Shown piece by piece: positions 39,774-48,961 of a DNA stretch of 53,880 bases. The position numbers and the translations under genes were made by a program. Origin of the DNA: an uncultured Lachnospiraceae bacterium (GTDB lineage: Bacteria; Bacillota; Clostridia; Lachnospirales; Lachnospiraceae); assembly GCA_947169385.1 (NCBI GenBank), contig CAMVPR010000017.1, positions 1 to 53,880 of the forward strand. Direction: 5' to 3'. The notes below the pieces were generated by a model, which worked only from the letters and a program-made list of their open reading frames with translations, made no database searches and had not been told where the DNA came from. The number at the start of each line of letters is the position of its first letter. Within the stretch, counting starts at the first letter, position 1.

Positions 39774-41144
39774 TTAGATCTTTTTTTCGTAGCACAAGAA
39801 GTCTTGATTAAACAAGTGACATTCTCCGGCAATCTTAAATTCGAAACCGGCGTATGAGCGCACAGCCTTTTCGTTGTGTTTGTTTACAAGAAAACGAACA
39901 CTCTTGTATCCTCTTTCTTTCAGTTTATTTATCCCATATTTCATCATCTGTCTTGATATACCTTGATTTTGTTTCTCAGGAAGTACTGCAAGCCTTGCCA
40001 ACTCGCCAGCTGAGCCGAGAGTATCATCCCAACAATCAAGCTTAGCAACTTCCTCCTCTTCATCAATAGAAATTGCTGCAATTATCTTCTTGTCTTCCTT
40101 CATAACAAATAAAGAATTTCTCGATAAATCAAAATCAATTGTATCTTCGCCAGGATAATCTTGCGTCCAAGGGCAAAATTCTCGGCCCACCTGTGCTTTG
40201 TATAGCGACAATATCTCTTCTTTATCGTCATCATTTGCCAAAACAATTCTCTTTGGAAAACTCTTATAAAGGCTAACGTGCGAACCTAAATCCCCAAATC
40301 CGATCTTGTGATAGAAGTGGTATGCCGGTTTATCGTTATCTGTCTGCAGGAAAATGCCGACAAGGCCATGACTTACGATATCATTTTCAATCATCTGCAT
40401 AAAACGCTTTCCGATTCCATTTCCTTGAAGGTTAGGCGAAACACAGAGCTCCTCTATGTTGTAATTGGTGCCTTCCCACCAGTGCCTAATCATCCCGAGA
40501 GACATCGCAACTAACTTGCCATCCTGAAGCAATCCATAATTCAAAGCGTTATATGCTCCGGATATTTCCCTAATATACTTTTCTAGTTGATTTTTGTTGC
40601 TCCAATCATCATTCCATGGTTCTCCAGCAAATGATATCCGATAAAGCTCGCACATTTGTGGAAGATATGTATCATCTAGTGTGATAAACAACTCATCATT
40701 TAACTTCTTTTGAAGATATATCATATCAACAAGCTGAACCCCTTCTTCAATTATCGGGTGATCATAATTATCAATAAAAAAATCTTTTAAGACGTGGTGT
40801 CTTACAAATCCGCATTTTTCATAAAATGGAATTGTAAGTGGGCTATCGCCTGTTCCTACTTGAAGAAATCTGTATTGATTTTTGAATTCATCAGCGACAA
40901 ATTCTATCAGTTTTTTTCCATATCCCTTGCCGTGTTCTGCCTCATAAACCGCAATATTCTTTATTTCAAGTATTCCATCACCCTCATTTGTGACTACACA
41001 TTCTCCTTTAACGCCATTATCATCAAGAATAAACATTCTGCCTTTAGACAAATATCTATCAATCATATCTTCCTGCTCATCCGCCGATAAAAGCAGATTA
41101 ATATACTCTTTTTTATTATCTTTAACCTCTTTTATTATTATCAA
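39774..41144 (-). CDS. Triple-GNAT acetyltransferase
   Basis: The ~456-aa product has three GNAT domains in a row. The first is at about 1-150 (IAVYEAEHGKGYGKKLIEF, FYEKCGFVRHH). The second is at about 155-305 (LCVSPNLQGNGIGKRFMQM, HFYHKIGFGD). The third is at about 310-456 (LAVLPEKQNQGISRQMMKYG, SYAGFEFK). Tandem GNATs usually act on aminoglycosides or peptides, but three are rare. The likely start is TTG 41144, with TAGGAG 8 nt upstream; the GTG three codons earlier overlaps the SD. Substrates are unknown. Confidence 0.86.
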   Translation of the reverse strand: MIIIKEVKDNKKEYINLLLSADEQEDMIDRYLSKGRMFILDDNGVKGECVVTNEGDGILEIKNIAVYEAEHGKGYGKKLIEFVADEFKNQYRFLQVGTGDSPLTIPFYEKCGFVRHHVLKDFFIDNYDHPIIEEGVQLVDMIYLQKKLNDELFITLDDTYLPQMCELYRISFAGEPWNDDWSNKNQLEKYIREISGAYNALNYGLLQDGKLVAMSLGMIRHWWEGTNYNIEELCVSPNLQGNGIGKRFMQMIENDIVSHGLVGIFLQTDNDKPAYHFYHKIGFGDLGSHVSLYKSFPKRIVLANDDDKEEILSLYKAQVGREFCPWTQDYPGEDTIDFDLSRNSLFVMKEDKKIIAAISIDEEEEVAKLDCWDDTLGSAGELARLAVLPEKQNQGISRQMMKYGINKLKERGYKSVRFLVNKHNEKAVRSYAGFEFKIAGECHLFNQDFLCYEKKI

Positions 41145-41405
41145 AATACTCACTCCTAAACGAACAACCTATAATTCTTTTATGACACGGGGGGGATAAC
41201 CTGATTTTCAAATTATCATTTTATTTTTTGCTTGATTATATTTTATAGCGATTTTTAGCCCTCGGGGGTATATGTCAAAACTCAAAACACCATTGCACAT
41301 TATATATCGTAGAATTATATCACAATACCGCCCTTATATCAATAAATATAGGGGCTTGCCTACTGTCCCCAAAATGAAAAGTTAAATTCTACCCTTCCGT
41401 AATTA

Positions 41406-41483
41406 AGGTTCCGTCCCCCTGGTTTTCAAGGTTCCGTCCCTCTGGTTCCATCCTAAAATCAGGTTCCGTCCCCCTGGTTTTCC
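41406..41483. repeat. REP-type palindrome cluster, three copies, part coding
   Basis: AGGTTCCGTCCCCCTGGTTT, AGGTTCCGTCCCTCTGGTTC and a third AGGTTCCGTCCCCCTGGTTT. The third carries the stop codon and the last codons of the AraC gene. Confidence 0.9.
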
Positions 41484-42385
41484 TGGTTTTCGTTTTGGAT
41501 TTCTTTCCAGTTTTTTCTGTAGACTCTCGGTGGCACTCCAAAAGTCTTCTTGAACATTTCTGACATATAACTGGTACCGTTAAATCCGGTCATTTCAGCA
41601 ATTTCCGATAGCGGCAGCACAGTGGTGCGCAGATATTCTGCTACTTTTCTAACTCTGAAATCAATCAGATAGTTTATCGGGCTGATTCCCACAAACTTAT
41701 GAAACAACCTGTTACACAGAGAACTACTGATGTTGCCGCTTACAGCAATATCATTCAAGGTGATAATGTCCTGATAATTTTCCTGAATATAATGCATCAT
41801 TAATTTGAAGGTTCTCGAGTGAATGTCAGCCTCGGTGGTATCTTCAAGCATTCCGTAAGATGTACTTTGCCTAAGTATTATTTCCCATATTTCAAAAAAC
41901 TTCTTTGTGATTTGAAAAGGATCACGCCTGATATCAGGGAGCGTCATCATTATCTCGTGTATCATTTTCGCATTTTCATTTAAATCCCTAAACCTCAGAA
42001 AAGAAAGCTTGGGATTGCTCAAAATAGGTACAAGCGCCTGCATTTCCACCGCAATGGAAGAGTTGATAATGTCAGGGTGCGCAATGAAAATGACATATGT
42101 AGCTTCACCCTTAGTCGCAATACTGTAGTGAATCTGATTGGAATTAACGAAAATGGTGTCGCCCGCATTCAGCTCTACCATCGTACCGTTAACAGAATAC
42201 GCCATGCTGCCTGTCTTAACCGTCAGCATTTCTATATCTTCATGAAAATGAGGAACCCTCTCCCAGGTTACGTTTGGCTTGATCCAACCATCGTAAATAT
42301 ATGAAGGAAATGAAGAATCATCATAGTTAACCTGCTCGGATCCATCTTCACGCTTTACAATTAATCCCATCAATTCTCTTTTCAT
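41459..42385 (-). CDS. AraC-family regulator with N-terminal cupin
   Basis: The 308-aa product has a cupin sensor (HFHEDIEML, NAGDTIFVNSNQIHY; about 45-130) and two C-terminal helix-turn-helix motifs (LNDIAVSGNISSSLCNRLFHKF; LSEIAEMTGFNGTSYMSEMFKKTFG in two parts). The last residues NQGDGT and the stop TGA come from a palindrome element. The start is ATG 42385 with AGAGG upstream. It is divergent from the ABC exporter at 42553 and probably controls it. Confidence 0.88.
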   Translation of the reverse strand: MKRELMGLIVKREDGSEQVNYDDSSFPSYIYDGWIKPNVTWERVPHFHEDIEMLTVKTGSMAYSVNGTMVELNAGDTIFVNSNQIHYSIATKGEATYVIFIAHPDIINSSIAVEMQALVPILSNPKLSFLRFRDLNENAKMIHEIMMTLPDIRRDPFQITKKFFEIWEIILRQSTSYGMLEDTTEADIHSRTFKLMMHYIQENYQDIITLNDIAVSGNISSSLCNRLFHKFVGISPINYLIDFRVRKVAEYLRTTVLPLSEIAEMTGFNGTSYMSEMFKKTFGVPPRVYRKNWKEIQNENQENQGDGT

Positions 42386-42461
42386 AACAATATTCCTCTT
42401 TTTGTAGAAAATTATAACAATATTACACATAAGTATAAGATTGTTATTAAATTGTGGCTGT

Positions 42462-42483
42462 AAAGGGGTATTATTACCCCTTT
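42462..42483. promoter_or_regulatory. Palindrome between the AraC gene and the ABC exporter
   Basis: AAAGGGGTA and TACCCCTTT are separated by TTAT. There is no T-tract and it lies midway between divergent starts, so it is an operator candidate rather than a terminator. Confidence 0.55.
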
Positions 42484-42552
42484 GCATATAATATACTTAT
42501 AATTGCAAAATAAATCAAGACTAAATAAGGGATTATTTCGGAGGTGAAGCTT

Positions 42553-43494
42553 ATGACTAATGAAGCAGTAGTAATGAAAAACGTAAGCAAGACTTTCAAG
42601 GTGCTCAATCGCCATGAGGGACTTAAAGGAAGTATTAAGGATCTCTTTTCGAGAGATTATAACACCGTTGAGGCGGTGAGTGATGTTTCACTTACAGTTA
42701 GTAAAGGTGAAATAATTGGGTATCTCGGGCCAAATGGAGCCGGTAAGTCAACAACAATTAAGATGATGACTGGGGTTCTTGAACCGACTACCGGAGAGAT
42801 AATGGTAAACGGTCTTGTTCCATTTAAGGACAGAACAAGAAACTCTGAAAATATAGGAGTTGTATTTGGTCAGCGAAGTCAGCTGTGGTGGAATCTTCCG
42901 CTTGTTGAATCATTTAAACTATTGAGAGACATTTACTTGGTTCCACAAAAAGACTATGAAGAAATGCTTGAATTATATGACTCGCTGGTAGATTTGGAGC
43001 CTATTTTACATAAGCCTGTTAGGCAAATGTCACTCGGTCAGAGAACGCTAAGCGATATACTTGCGGCGTTTTTACACAACCCGGGAATTGTGTTTTTGGA
43101 CGAGCCTACAATCGGCCTTGATGTATCAATGAAGGCTAAAATCAGAGAGTTAATTCTGGGACTTAATAAGGTAAAAAACACAACGGTTATTTTGACAACT
43201 CACGACATGGGAGACGTCGATGCGCTATGTAAGAGAATAGTTATAATAGATAAAGGCAGGAAGATTTATGATAATGATATTGATCACCTTAAGTCTTACT
43301 TTGGCTCATACAGAACTCTTCGCATGCGACTTGGCGACGATTCTTGGATTGAGCAGGTAATTGATGAGAAGACAACTGATGTTATGAACGTCATTCAGGA
43401 AACGCAAAAGAAGCATAAGATAAAGGATATCGAGCTTCAGGAAATCTCAACGGAGGAGGTTATCCGCAAGATATACGAAGGAGGAGAGGCATAA
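42553..43494 (+). CDS. ABC exporter ATP-binding protein (ABC-2 type)
   Basis: The 313-aa product has Walker A GPNGAGKST, signature MSLGQRTLSDILAA, Walker B IVFLDEPTIGLD and H-loop TTHD, with a C-terminal regulatory region. It resembles the DrrA/YhaQ-like ATPases that go with COG4587/COG3694 permeases. The start is ATG 42553 with GGAGG 8 nt upstream. It is first in a three-gene operon and its TAA overlaps the next ATG (TAATG). Confidence 0.92.
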   Translation: MTNEAVVMKNVSKTFKVLNRHEGLKGSIKDLFSRDYNTVEAVSDVSLTVSKGEIIGYLGPNGAGKSTTIKMMTGVLEPTTGEIMVNGLVPFKDRTRNSENIGVVFGQRSQLWWNLPLVESFKLLRDIYLVPQKDYEEMLELYDSLVDLEPILHKPVRQMSLGQRTLSDILAAFLHNPGIVFLDEPTIGLDVSMKAKIRELILGLNKVKNTTVILTTHDMGDVDALCKRIVIIDKGRKIYDNDIDHLKSYFGSYRTLRMRLGDDSWIEQVIDEKTTDVMNVIQETQKKHKIKDIELQEISTEEVIRKIYEGGEA

Positions 43495-44306
43495 TGAAAA
43501 GTTTGAGAAGATTGACGGCTCTTACGAAAGCCGGTGTTGTTGAATCGCTTCAATTCAGACTTGGAACTTTTGTGACGCTTTTTGCCAACTTGATATATCT
43601 TGCCCTGGTCTACTTTTTGTGGAAGGCAATCTATGCGTCAAGTGGCACGGATGTGGTAAATGGAATGACATTTTACGATACTATGATTTACCTTATTCTT
43701 GCGACAGCGATATTTAATTTTCTGGAAATGTTTATCGTGTGGGATATGAGTCGTGCGATTCAGTCCGGAGAGATAATAATGCATCTTTTAAAACCGATGA
43801 GATACAGAAAATATATGTTTTGGAGTTATTCGGGTTCGCTCGTAATGTCGTTTATACTCACATTTATTCCGACATTTTTAGTGGTAGTAATAGTGACTAA
43901 AGGAGCTGTACCTGTTGGTTGGAACTTATTGGCATTTGTATTGTCACTACTACTTGCGCTTGTTATTAACTACAATATTGAAATGTTAGTTGCGCCGATA
44001 TGCCTTTATACGGAGTCGACATGGGGAATTAACATAGTTAAGGAGACTATCGTACTTCTATTATCAGGTGCATCTATCCCGCTTGCTTTTTTCCCGGAAA
44101 CATTCAGAAAGATTGTTGAGTTTCTGCCGTTTAGAGCGGTGTACGATATTCCACTTACGGTGCTTCTTAAGAAAAACGGTACCGATTCGTTTGATGGCCT
44201 TATAAATGCAATCGTAATTCAGCTAATCTGGTGTGTTGTTTTAACAATATGCGGCAACTTGTTCTGGAACCATGCGGTTAAGAAAATAACTGTGAACGGA
44301 GGTTGA
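43494..44306 (+). CDS. ABC-2 permease (COG4587-like)
   Basis: The 270-aa product has about six membrane segments. Its start overlaps the ATPase stop. It pairs with the second permease downstream to form a heterodimeric channel. The substrate is unknown; relatives are in drug, viologen or polysaccharide export. Confidence 0.85.
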   Translation: MKSLRRLTALTKAGVVESLQFRLGTFVTLFANLIYLALVYFLWKAIYASSGTDVVNGMTFYDTMIYLILATAIFNFLEMFIVWDMSRAIQSGEIIMHLLKPMRYRKYMFWSYSGSLVMSFILTFIPTFLVVVIVTKGAVPVGWNLLAFVLSLLLALVINYNIEMLVAPICLYTESTWGINIVKETIVLLLSGASIPLAFFPETFRKIVEFLPFRAVYDIPLTVLLKKNGTDSFDGLINAIVIQLIWCVVLTICGNLFWNHAVKKITVNGG

Positions 44307-44310
44307 TAGT

Positions 44311-45129
44311 ATGGAGGAAATGATAGTTAAAAAGCGAGGTTTCGCCTTTTACTTAAGCATTTACAAAAAGATATTAATACAAGATCTTAAGAGCAAAATG
44401 AGTTATCGTGCGGACTTTATTATTTCAACCTTTGGAATGATAATGACTAATCTTTCCGGGTTTGTAACATTTATGATTCTATTTCATAATTTTCCGAGTA
44501 TAAATGGTTGGGATTATCATCATATGCTGTTTTTGTACGGTTTCTCGCTTATTGCTTTAACACCGGTTCAGTGTTTCTTTGATAATAACTGGAACCTAAG
44601 ATTTATGGTTAGATCCGGCGATTTTATTAAGTATTGTTTTAGACCTATAAATGTATTTTTTTACTTCATATCGGAGGTTTTTGATGTGAAGGGAATAGGT
44701 CAGTTTGTGTTCGGAATTGCTACATTTGTTTATGCGTGGGCACATATCGGAATTCCGGTAACCGTGCTGACTATTGCACAGGCAGTTGTGTTTTTGATAA
44801 CTGCATCGCTGTTTATGATAGCGCTTATGAATTTCTCTGCGGCAACATGTTTCTGGATTATTAATTCGGGATATGTTATGGTAATAATGTTTAGATTTAA
44901 GGATTTTGCCAAGTATCCCGCAAGCATTTTCAACAGCATATTTAGATTTATATTTACATTCATTATACCTATTGCATTTATTGCTTACTATCCAAGCCTT
45001 GTGTTTGTGACTCCGGATGATGTACCGCTTATCTCGTGGCTTTCGCCATTTATCGGAGTGGTCTTCTTCTGGCTCAGCTACAAGTTCTGGATGTATGGAG
45101 TAAGAAAATATGATTTTACAGGTTCGTGA
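44311..45129 (+). CDS. ABC-2 permease (COG3694-like)
   Basis: The 272-aa product has about six membrane segments. CGGAGG lies upstream, and the gene is 4 nt after the first permease gene. The coding sequence ends ACAGGTTCGTGA, where a palindrome-like ACAGGTTC meets the following cluster, so its last residues (TGS) may also come from a repeat. Confidence 0.85.
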   Translation: MEEMIVKKRGFAFYLSIYKKILIQDLKSKMSYRADFIISTFGMIMTNLSGFVTFMILFHNFPSINGWDYHHMLFLYGFSLIALTPVQCFFDNNWNLRFMVRSGDFIKYCFRPINVFFYFISEVFDVKGIGQFVFGIATFVYAWAHIGIPVTVLTIAQAVVFLITASLFMIALMNFSAATCFWIINSGYVMVIMFRFKDFAKYPASIFNSIFRFIFTFIIPIAFIAYYPSLVFVTPDDVPLISWLSPFIGVVFFWLSYKFWMYGVRKYDFTGS

Positions 45130-45252
45130 GCCATGGGGACGCGTGAACCATGGGGACGGAACCTTGGCGGAGCCAGAGGGACGGAACCTGTGGAACCAAG
45201 GAAACCATGGGGACGGACCCTTGAACCACGGAGCTATGGGGACGGACCACGT
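45128..45252. repeat. REP-type palindrome cluster, five copies
   Basis: Five copies, all with the ACGGA loop readable on the plus strand, e.g. GAACCATGGGGACGGAACC, GAGCCAGAGGGACGGAACC, GAAACCATGGGGACGGACCC. The first (GCCATGGGGACGCG) and last (GAGCTATGGGGACGGACC) are degenerate. This is the densest cluster in the window. It leaves an open frame that could be mistaken for an N-terminal extension of the next gene. Confidence 0.9.
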
Positions 45253-45294
45253 GTTACAAGGGAAGATGACTTGAATATACAGGGAGGAAATAAC

Positions 45295-45744
45295 ATGATA
45301 GAATACAGGTTGATGACGATTAATGATTATGAGGACGCATATGATCTTTGGGTTAAATGCGGAAATGGATTAAATGATAAGGATGATTCTCGCGAGGGTA
45401 TTGAGAAATATCTCAAGCGAAATCCGAATACATCTTTTGTTGCTGTACTAGATGGAAATGTAGTCGGAGTTATGCTTTGCGGTCACGACGGAAGACGTGG
45501 AATAATTCAGCATGCCTGCGTATCACCTGACTGTAGGCGAATGGGTATAGGCAAGAAACTTGTGGATCTTGCACTTGAGGCGCTTAAAAATGAGGGGATC
45601 AACAAAGTTCTCCTTGTTGCATTTAAGAAAAATGAAGGAGGAAACGCCTTTTGGGAATCTCAGGGATTTACACTTCGCGAAGACTTGAACTACAGAAATA
45701 AGGCACTTGCTGAAATGGTTCGAATAGATCCTGATTATTTATAA
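45295..45744 (+). CDS. GNAT family N-acetyltransferase
   Basis: The 149-aa product has the acetyl-CoA loop CVSPDCRRMGIGKKLVDLAL and NAFWESQGFTLREDL. The start is ATG 45295 with GGGAGG 8 nt upstream. The 54 in-frame codons before it are translated palindromes and are rejected. The substrate is unknown. Confidence 0.88.
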   Translation: MIEYRLMTINDYEDAYDLWVKCGNGLNDKDDSREGIEKYLKRNPNTSFVAVLDGNVVGVMLCGHDGRRGIIQHACVSPDCRRMGIGKKLVDLALEALKNEGINKVLLVAFKKNEGGNAFWESQGFTLREDLNYRNKALAEMVRIDPDYL

Positions 45745-45755
45745 ACTAAACCAGA

Positions 45756-45785
45756 CGAACCAGAGGGACGGACCCTGTGGTTTCT
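45756..45785. repeat. Single REP-type palindrome
   Basis: GAACCAGAGGGACGGACCC plus TGTGGTTTCTTTT; it lies between the converging GNAT and AraC genes and could terminate the former. Confidence 0.88.
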
Positions 45786-45787
45786 TT

Positions 45788-46633
45788 TTATTTTGCGTGT
45801 TTTAACCTTTCTTGTTTTGGTGTTATTCCTCGCCATTTCTTATATTGTCTTATAAAATGACTGCAATCATAGAATCCGGTTTCTTGGGCGATGTAGTCAA
45901 GATCGAATTCCGAATTAAGGAGTAAATCTTGCGCTTTATTCATCCTAATATATTGGATGTACTCCTTGCATGACCTACCATAGTTTTCTCGAAAAAGCCT
46001 AGCAAAATGTGAATAGCTCATATTACACTGCTTGGCGAGTTCATTTACCTCAAGTGGCTCAGTGCAATGTGCATCAATGAACTCTAAAATATGATAAAAA
46101 GACAGAGTATTCTCAGAAGGCTTAGGTGGCACTCTGTCATTCAGATTTAATTGTCTTGCAACCTGAATCAACAAGAATAAAATATTAGATTGCACAGCAA
46201 GAATATTCATCCACTCATTAGACTCGTATTCATTTACAATAGAATCAACAAGAGTCTCAATAGCATCGCCGTCTTCGTGAATAATCAGACAGAAATCTTC
46301 CTCAGAAGTTCTATGTACAAAGCTGTTATATATTGACTGAAGGTAAGCCTTTGGTATGTTTAATGTCTGCACGTTGAACTTGATAACGGAATAATTGACA
46401 TCGTCGGTATTGTTTTCATTTGCCGAAACACTATGCAGCTGGAGCGGATAAAAATAGCACAAATCTCCTTTGGAAAGAGTTGCATTTTTATTATTGCAGC
46501 AAATGTCAACCGTGCCGCTGTGGATATACAACACTTCGCTATAGTAGTGCCAGTGCAGAGGAGAGTCAACACTATCAGTTTTGAAAATGTCATAAGGTTG
46601 ATTCATAATATCTATATATTCAAATAATTCCAT
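45788..46633 (-). CDS. AraC-family regulator of the mannan genes
   Basis: The 281-aa product has an N-terminal cupin (HWHYYSEVLYIHSGTVDI, LSKGDLCYFYPLQLHSV) and a C-terminal AraC DNA-binding domain (VNELAKQCNMSYSHFARLF; LDYIAQETGFYDCSHFIRQ). GGAGGTGA precedes the ATG. It is divergent from the epimerase/GH26 pair and probably activates it on sensing a mannan-derived sugar (inference). Confidence 0.88.
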   Translation of the reverse strand: MELFEYIDIMNQPYDIFKTDSVDSPLHWHYYSEVLYIHSGTVDICCNNKNATLSKGDLCYFYPLQLHSVSANENNTDDVNYSVIKFNVQTLNIPKAYLQSIYNSFVHRTSEEDFCLIIHEDGDAIETLVDSIVNEYESNEWMNILAVQSNILFLLIQVARQLNLNDRVPPKPSENTLSFYHILEFIDAHCTEPLEVNELAKQCNMSYSHFARLFRENYGRSCKEYIQYIRMNKAQDLLLNSEFDLDYIAQETGFYDCSHFIRQYKKWRGITPKQERLKHAK

Positions 46634-46664
46634 AATAAATCACCTCCATAAAACAATTTGACCA

Positions 46665-46690
46665 CCAGACCAGAGGGACGGATCCTATCT
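46665..46690. repeat. Single REP-type palindrome
   Basis: CAGACCAGAGGGACGGATCC followed by TATC, in the divergent region of the mannan locus. Confidence 0.85.
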
Positions 46691-46752
46691 ATCCTACCAT
46701 TATTCTACCATCTCGAAATATATTTTCAACCACAAATGATAGATTTGTACAA

Positions 46753-46809
46753 TTTTTTGGTTTGCATTTAATAGCATTTTGATACTCTAAAGTATACAAT
46801 ACCAAAAAA
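46753..46809. promoter_or_regulatory. Inverted repeat upstream of the mannan operon
   Basis: TTTTTTGGT (46753-46761) and ACCAAAAAA (46801-46809) flank a promoter-like region with TATACA at 46793 and no good -35 box. That is usual for an AraC-activated promoter. Confidence 0.4.
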
Positions 46810-46832
46810 GCAAATATAAGGAGGATGCCGTT

Positions 46833-48005
46833 ATGGATATCAGAACTTTTGAAAATCATTTAAAGAATCAGTTGCTTCCATTTTGGAATCGCATGGAGGA
46901 TGTAGAAAATGGTGGTTTTTATGGTTATGCAAATGAATCCGGTGTGCCGGACAAGAACAGCATTAAGAGTTGCATTTTAAACAGCCGTATATTGTGGTTT
47001 TATTCGGCGTCCTACAACTTGTTAAAAGAAAATGATTTGCTTGAGAAGGCGAAGCATGCATTTTCTTTTTTACAAAACCACTTTTATGACAGCAGATATC
47101 AGGGCGTTTTTTGGTCGGTGGAGGCAGACGGAACTCCGGTTGATACCACTAAACACACTTATAATCAAGCTTTTGCCATTTACGCACTTTCCGAGTATTA
47201 CAAGGCAAGTCACAACAAGGAAGCGCTACATTTAGCTTACAGCTTGTATTACACGATAGAGGAAAAATGTCGCGACGAAGAAGGGTATTTCGAAGCGTTT
47301 TCAAGAGATTATGTACCTGTGTCAAATGAGAAATTATCCGAAAATGGAGTTATAGCGCAGCGCACCATGAATACCTTGCTTCACGTTATGGAGGCATACA
47401 CAGAGCTTTATAGGGCAGATAAGTTCTTTAAAGTCGGCGATTCTGTTCGCGAGATTTTAAGAATTTTCAAGTCAAAGATTTACAACTCCGACAAAGGAAT
47501 CTGTGAAGTGTTTTTCGACAAGGAATACCGCTCTTTGATTTCGTTGGAGTCATATGGTCACGATATCGAGGCTTCGTGGTTGATTGACAGGGCGTGCGAG
47601 GCGCTCGGTGACAAGGCTTATTACGAGGAAATGCTTCCGGTTATTGAGGGACTCGCGAAAGGCGCATACGACAATGGTTTGGACATGAATAACCATGCGA
47701 TGAATAATGAGTGTGAAAATGGAAATGTCAGTGCCAAGAAGATTTGGTGGGTTCAGGCAGAGGCGGTAACCGGTTTTTATAATGCATATCAATTGAATCC
47801 GGAGAAGTCATTGTATAAGGATATGTCGGAGCAGATTTGGGATTACATCCAGAATTTCGTGATAGATAAGAATACAGGAGAGTGGGTTGAGGATGTTGAA
47901 CCTGACAATCATATTAAGTCTGGTCAGGCACTGGTACACCCATGGAAGTGCCCATATCACAATGGAAGAATGTGCATTGAAATGATTAATAGACTTGCAA
48001 GTTAG
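46833..48005 (+). CDS. AGE-family epimerase, probably cellobiose/mannobiose 2-epimerase
   Basis: The 390-aa product has the (alpha/alpha)6-barrel of the N-acylglucosamine 2-epimerase family, with NGGFYGYANESG, the TKHTYNQAFAIYALSEYY motif and HAMNNECENG, then KIWWVQAEAV. The length fits cellobiose 2-epimerases. Next to a GH26 mannanase the likely reaction is beta-1,4-mannobiose to mannosylglucose, the first step of the bacterial mannan catabolic path. No signal peptide. AAGGAGG precedes the ATG; 12 nt to the next gene. Confidence 0.88.
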   Translation: MDIRTFENHLKNQLLPFWNRMEDVENGGFYGYANESGVPDKNSIKSCILNSRILWFYSASYNLLKENDLLEKAKHAFSFLQNHFYDSRYQGVFWSVEADGTPVDTTKHTYNQAFAIYALSEYYKASHNKEALHLAYSLYYTIEEKCRDEEGYFEAFSRDYVPVSNEKLSENGVIAQRTMNTLLHVMEAYTELYRADKFFKVGDSVREILRIFKSKIYNSDKGICEVFFDKEYRSLISLESYGHDIEASWLIDRACEALGDKAYYEEMLPVIEGLAKGAYDNGLDMNNHAMNNECENGNVSAKKIWWVQAEAVTGFYNAYQLNPEKSLYKDMSEQIWDYIQNFVIDKNTGEWVEDVEPDNHIKSGQALVHPWKCPYHNGRMCIEMINRLAS

Positions 48006-48017
48006 GAGATAGAGCAA

Positions 48018-48956
48018 ATGCAAAAAACGGTTAATTCAAACGCGCTTAAGTCAGCTCAAAAACTGTTGAATTATCTGTCGGATACAGCCGGTAAAGCTAT
48101 TATTACCGGGCAACATACACAGACTGTACCGATGGAGGAGATTGATTACATCAAAGAAGTCACTGGGAAAGAGCCACTTCTTCGTGGTTTTGAACTATTG
48201 GCGTATTCTCCCAATATCAATTACGATGATGCCAGTGAGGAGTGCCTTACTGAAGTATACGAGAATCGCAACACGGTTGAGACGGCGATAGATTGGGCAA
48301 ATGAAACTAATGGAATTGTAACCCTTTCATTTCACTGGTTTTCACCTATCGGTGGTCGCAACAAAAGTTTTTATGCAGTAAATACAGATTTTGATCCTGA
48401 AAGAATCCTTCTCGAAAACACACCTGAAAGAAAAGCATTTTACCGCGATATGAATGTGATTGCGGACGAACTTCGAAAGTTCCAGAATAACGACATTCCG
48501 GTGTTGTGGCGCCCTTTTCATGAAGCTTACGGAGATTGGTTTTGGTGGGGATCAAAGGGCCCGGTGGTTGCTTCTAAGCTTTATCGAATGATGTATGAGT
48601 ACTATACCAATGAGTTAAATCTAAATAATCTGCTTTGGGTGTGGAACTGCCCGATAAAAGAGGCCTACCCTGGAGACGAGTATGTCGATGTCATTTCCGT
48701 GGATATCTACCTTGAAGAATATGAGAAAACAGACTATAAAAAGCAATTCGAGGAGATGATAGAGGCAACTTCAAAGGAAAAGGTTGCTGCTTTGGCTGAA
48801 ATTGGCTACTTACCGGATGTTAAAATGTTAGAGCAGTCGCGCGTTCCATGGGCATATTATATGTTATGGTCAAAGGAATTCGTAATCGGTGAGGAGTATA
48901 ACAGTAAGGATAATCTTCGCGCTATATATGAAAGCGCGTACTCTATAACAATGTAG
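48018..48956 (+). CDS. GH26 beta-mannanase, intracellular
   Basis: The 312-aa product is a clan-A glycoside hydrolase of family 26, with acid/base Glu169 in WRPFHEAYGDWFWWG and nucleophile Glu261 in ALAEIGYLPD. There is no signal peptide, so it acts on imported manno-oligosaccharides. Together with the epimerase it would turn short mannans to mannosylglucose. A mannosylglucose phosphorylase (GH130) is expected but is not in the window. AGGAG precedes the ATG. Confidence 0.9.
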   Translation: MQKTVNSNALKSAQKLLNYLSDTAGKAIITGQHTQTVPMEEIDYIKEVTGKEPLLRGFELLAYSPNINYDDASEECLTEVYENRNTVETAIDWANETNGIVTLSFHWFSPIGGRNKSFYAVNTDFDPERILLENTPERKAFYRDMNVIADELRKFQNNDIPVLWRPFHEAYGDWFWWGSKGPVVASKLYRMMYEYYTNELNLNNLLWVWNCPIKEAYPGDEYVDVISVDIYLEEYEKTDYKKQFEEMIEATSKEKVAALAEIGYLPDVKMLEQSRVPWAYYMLWSKEFVIGEEYNSKDNLRAIYESAYSITM

Positions 48957-48961
48957 TTTAA

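Noticed and set aside
45133-45294. A 54-codon N-terminal extension of the GNAT gene at 45295
   Set aside because: It is translated palindrome sequence (MGTREPWGRN...) with no SD; GGGAGG stands before ATG 45295.
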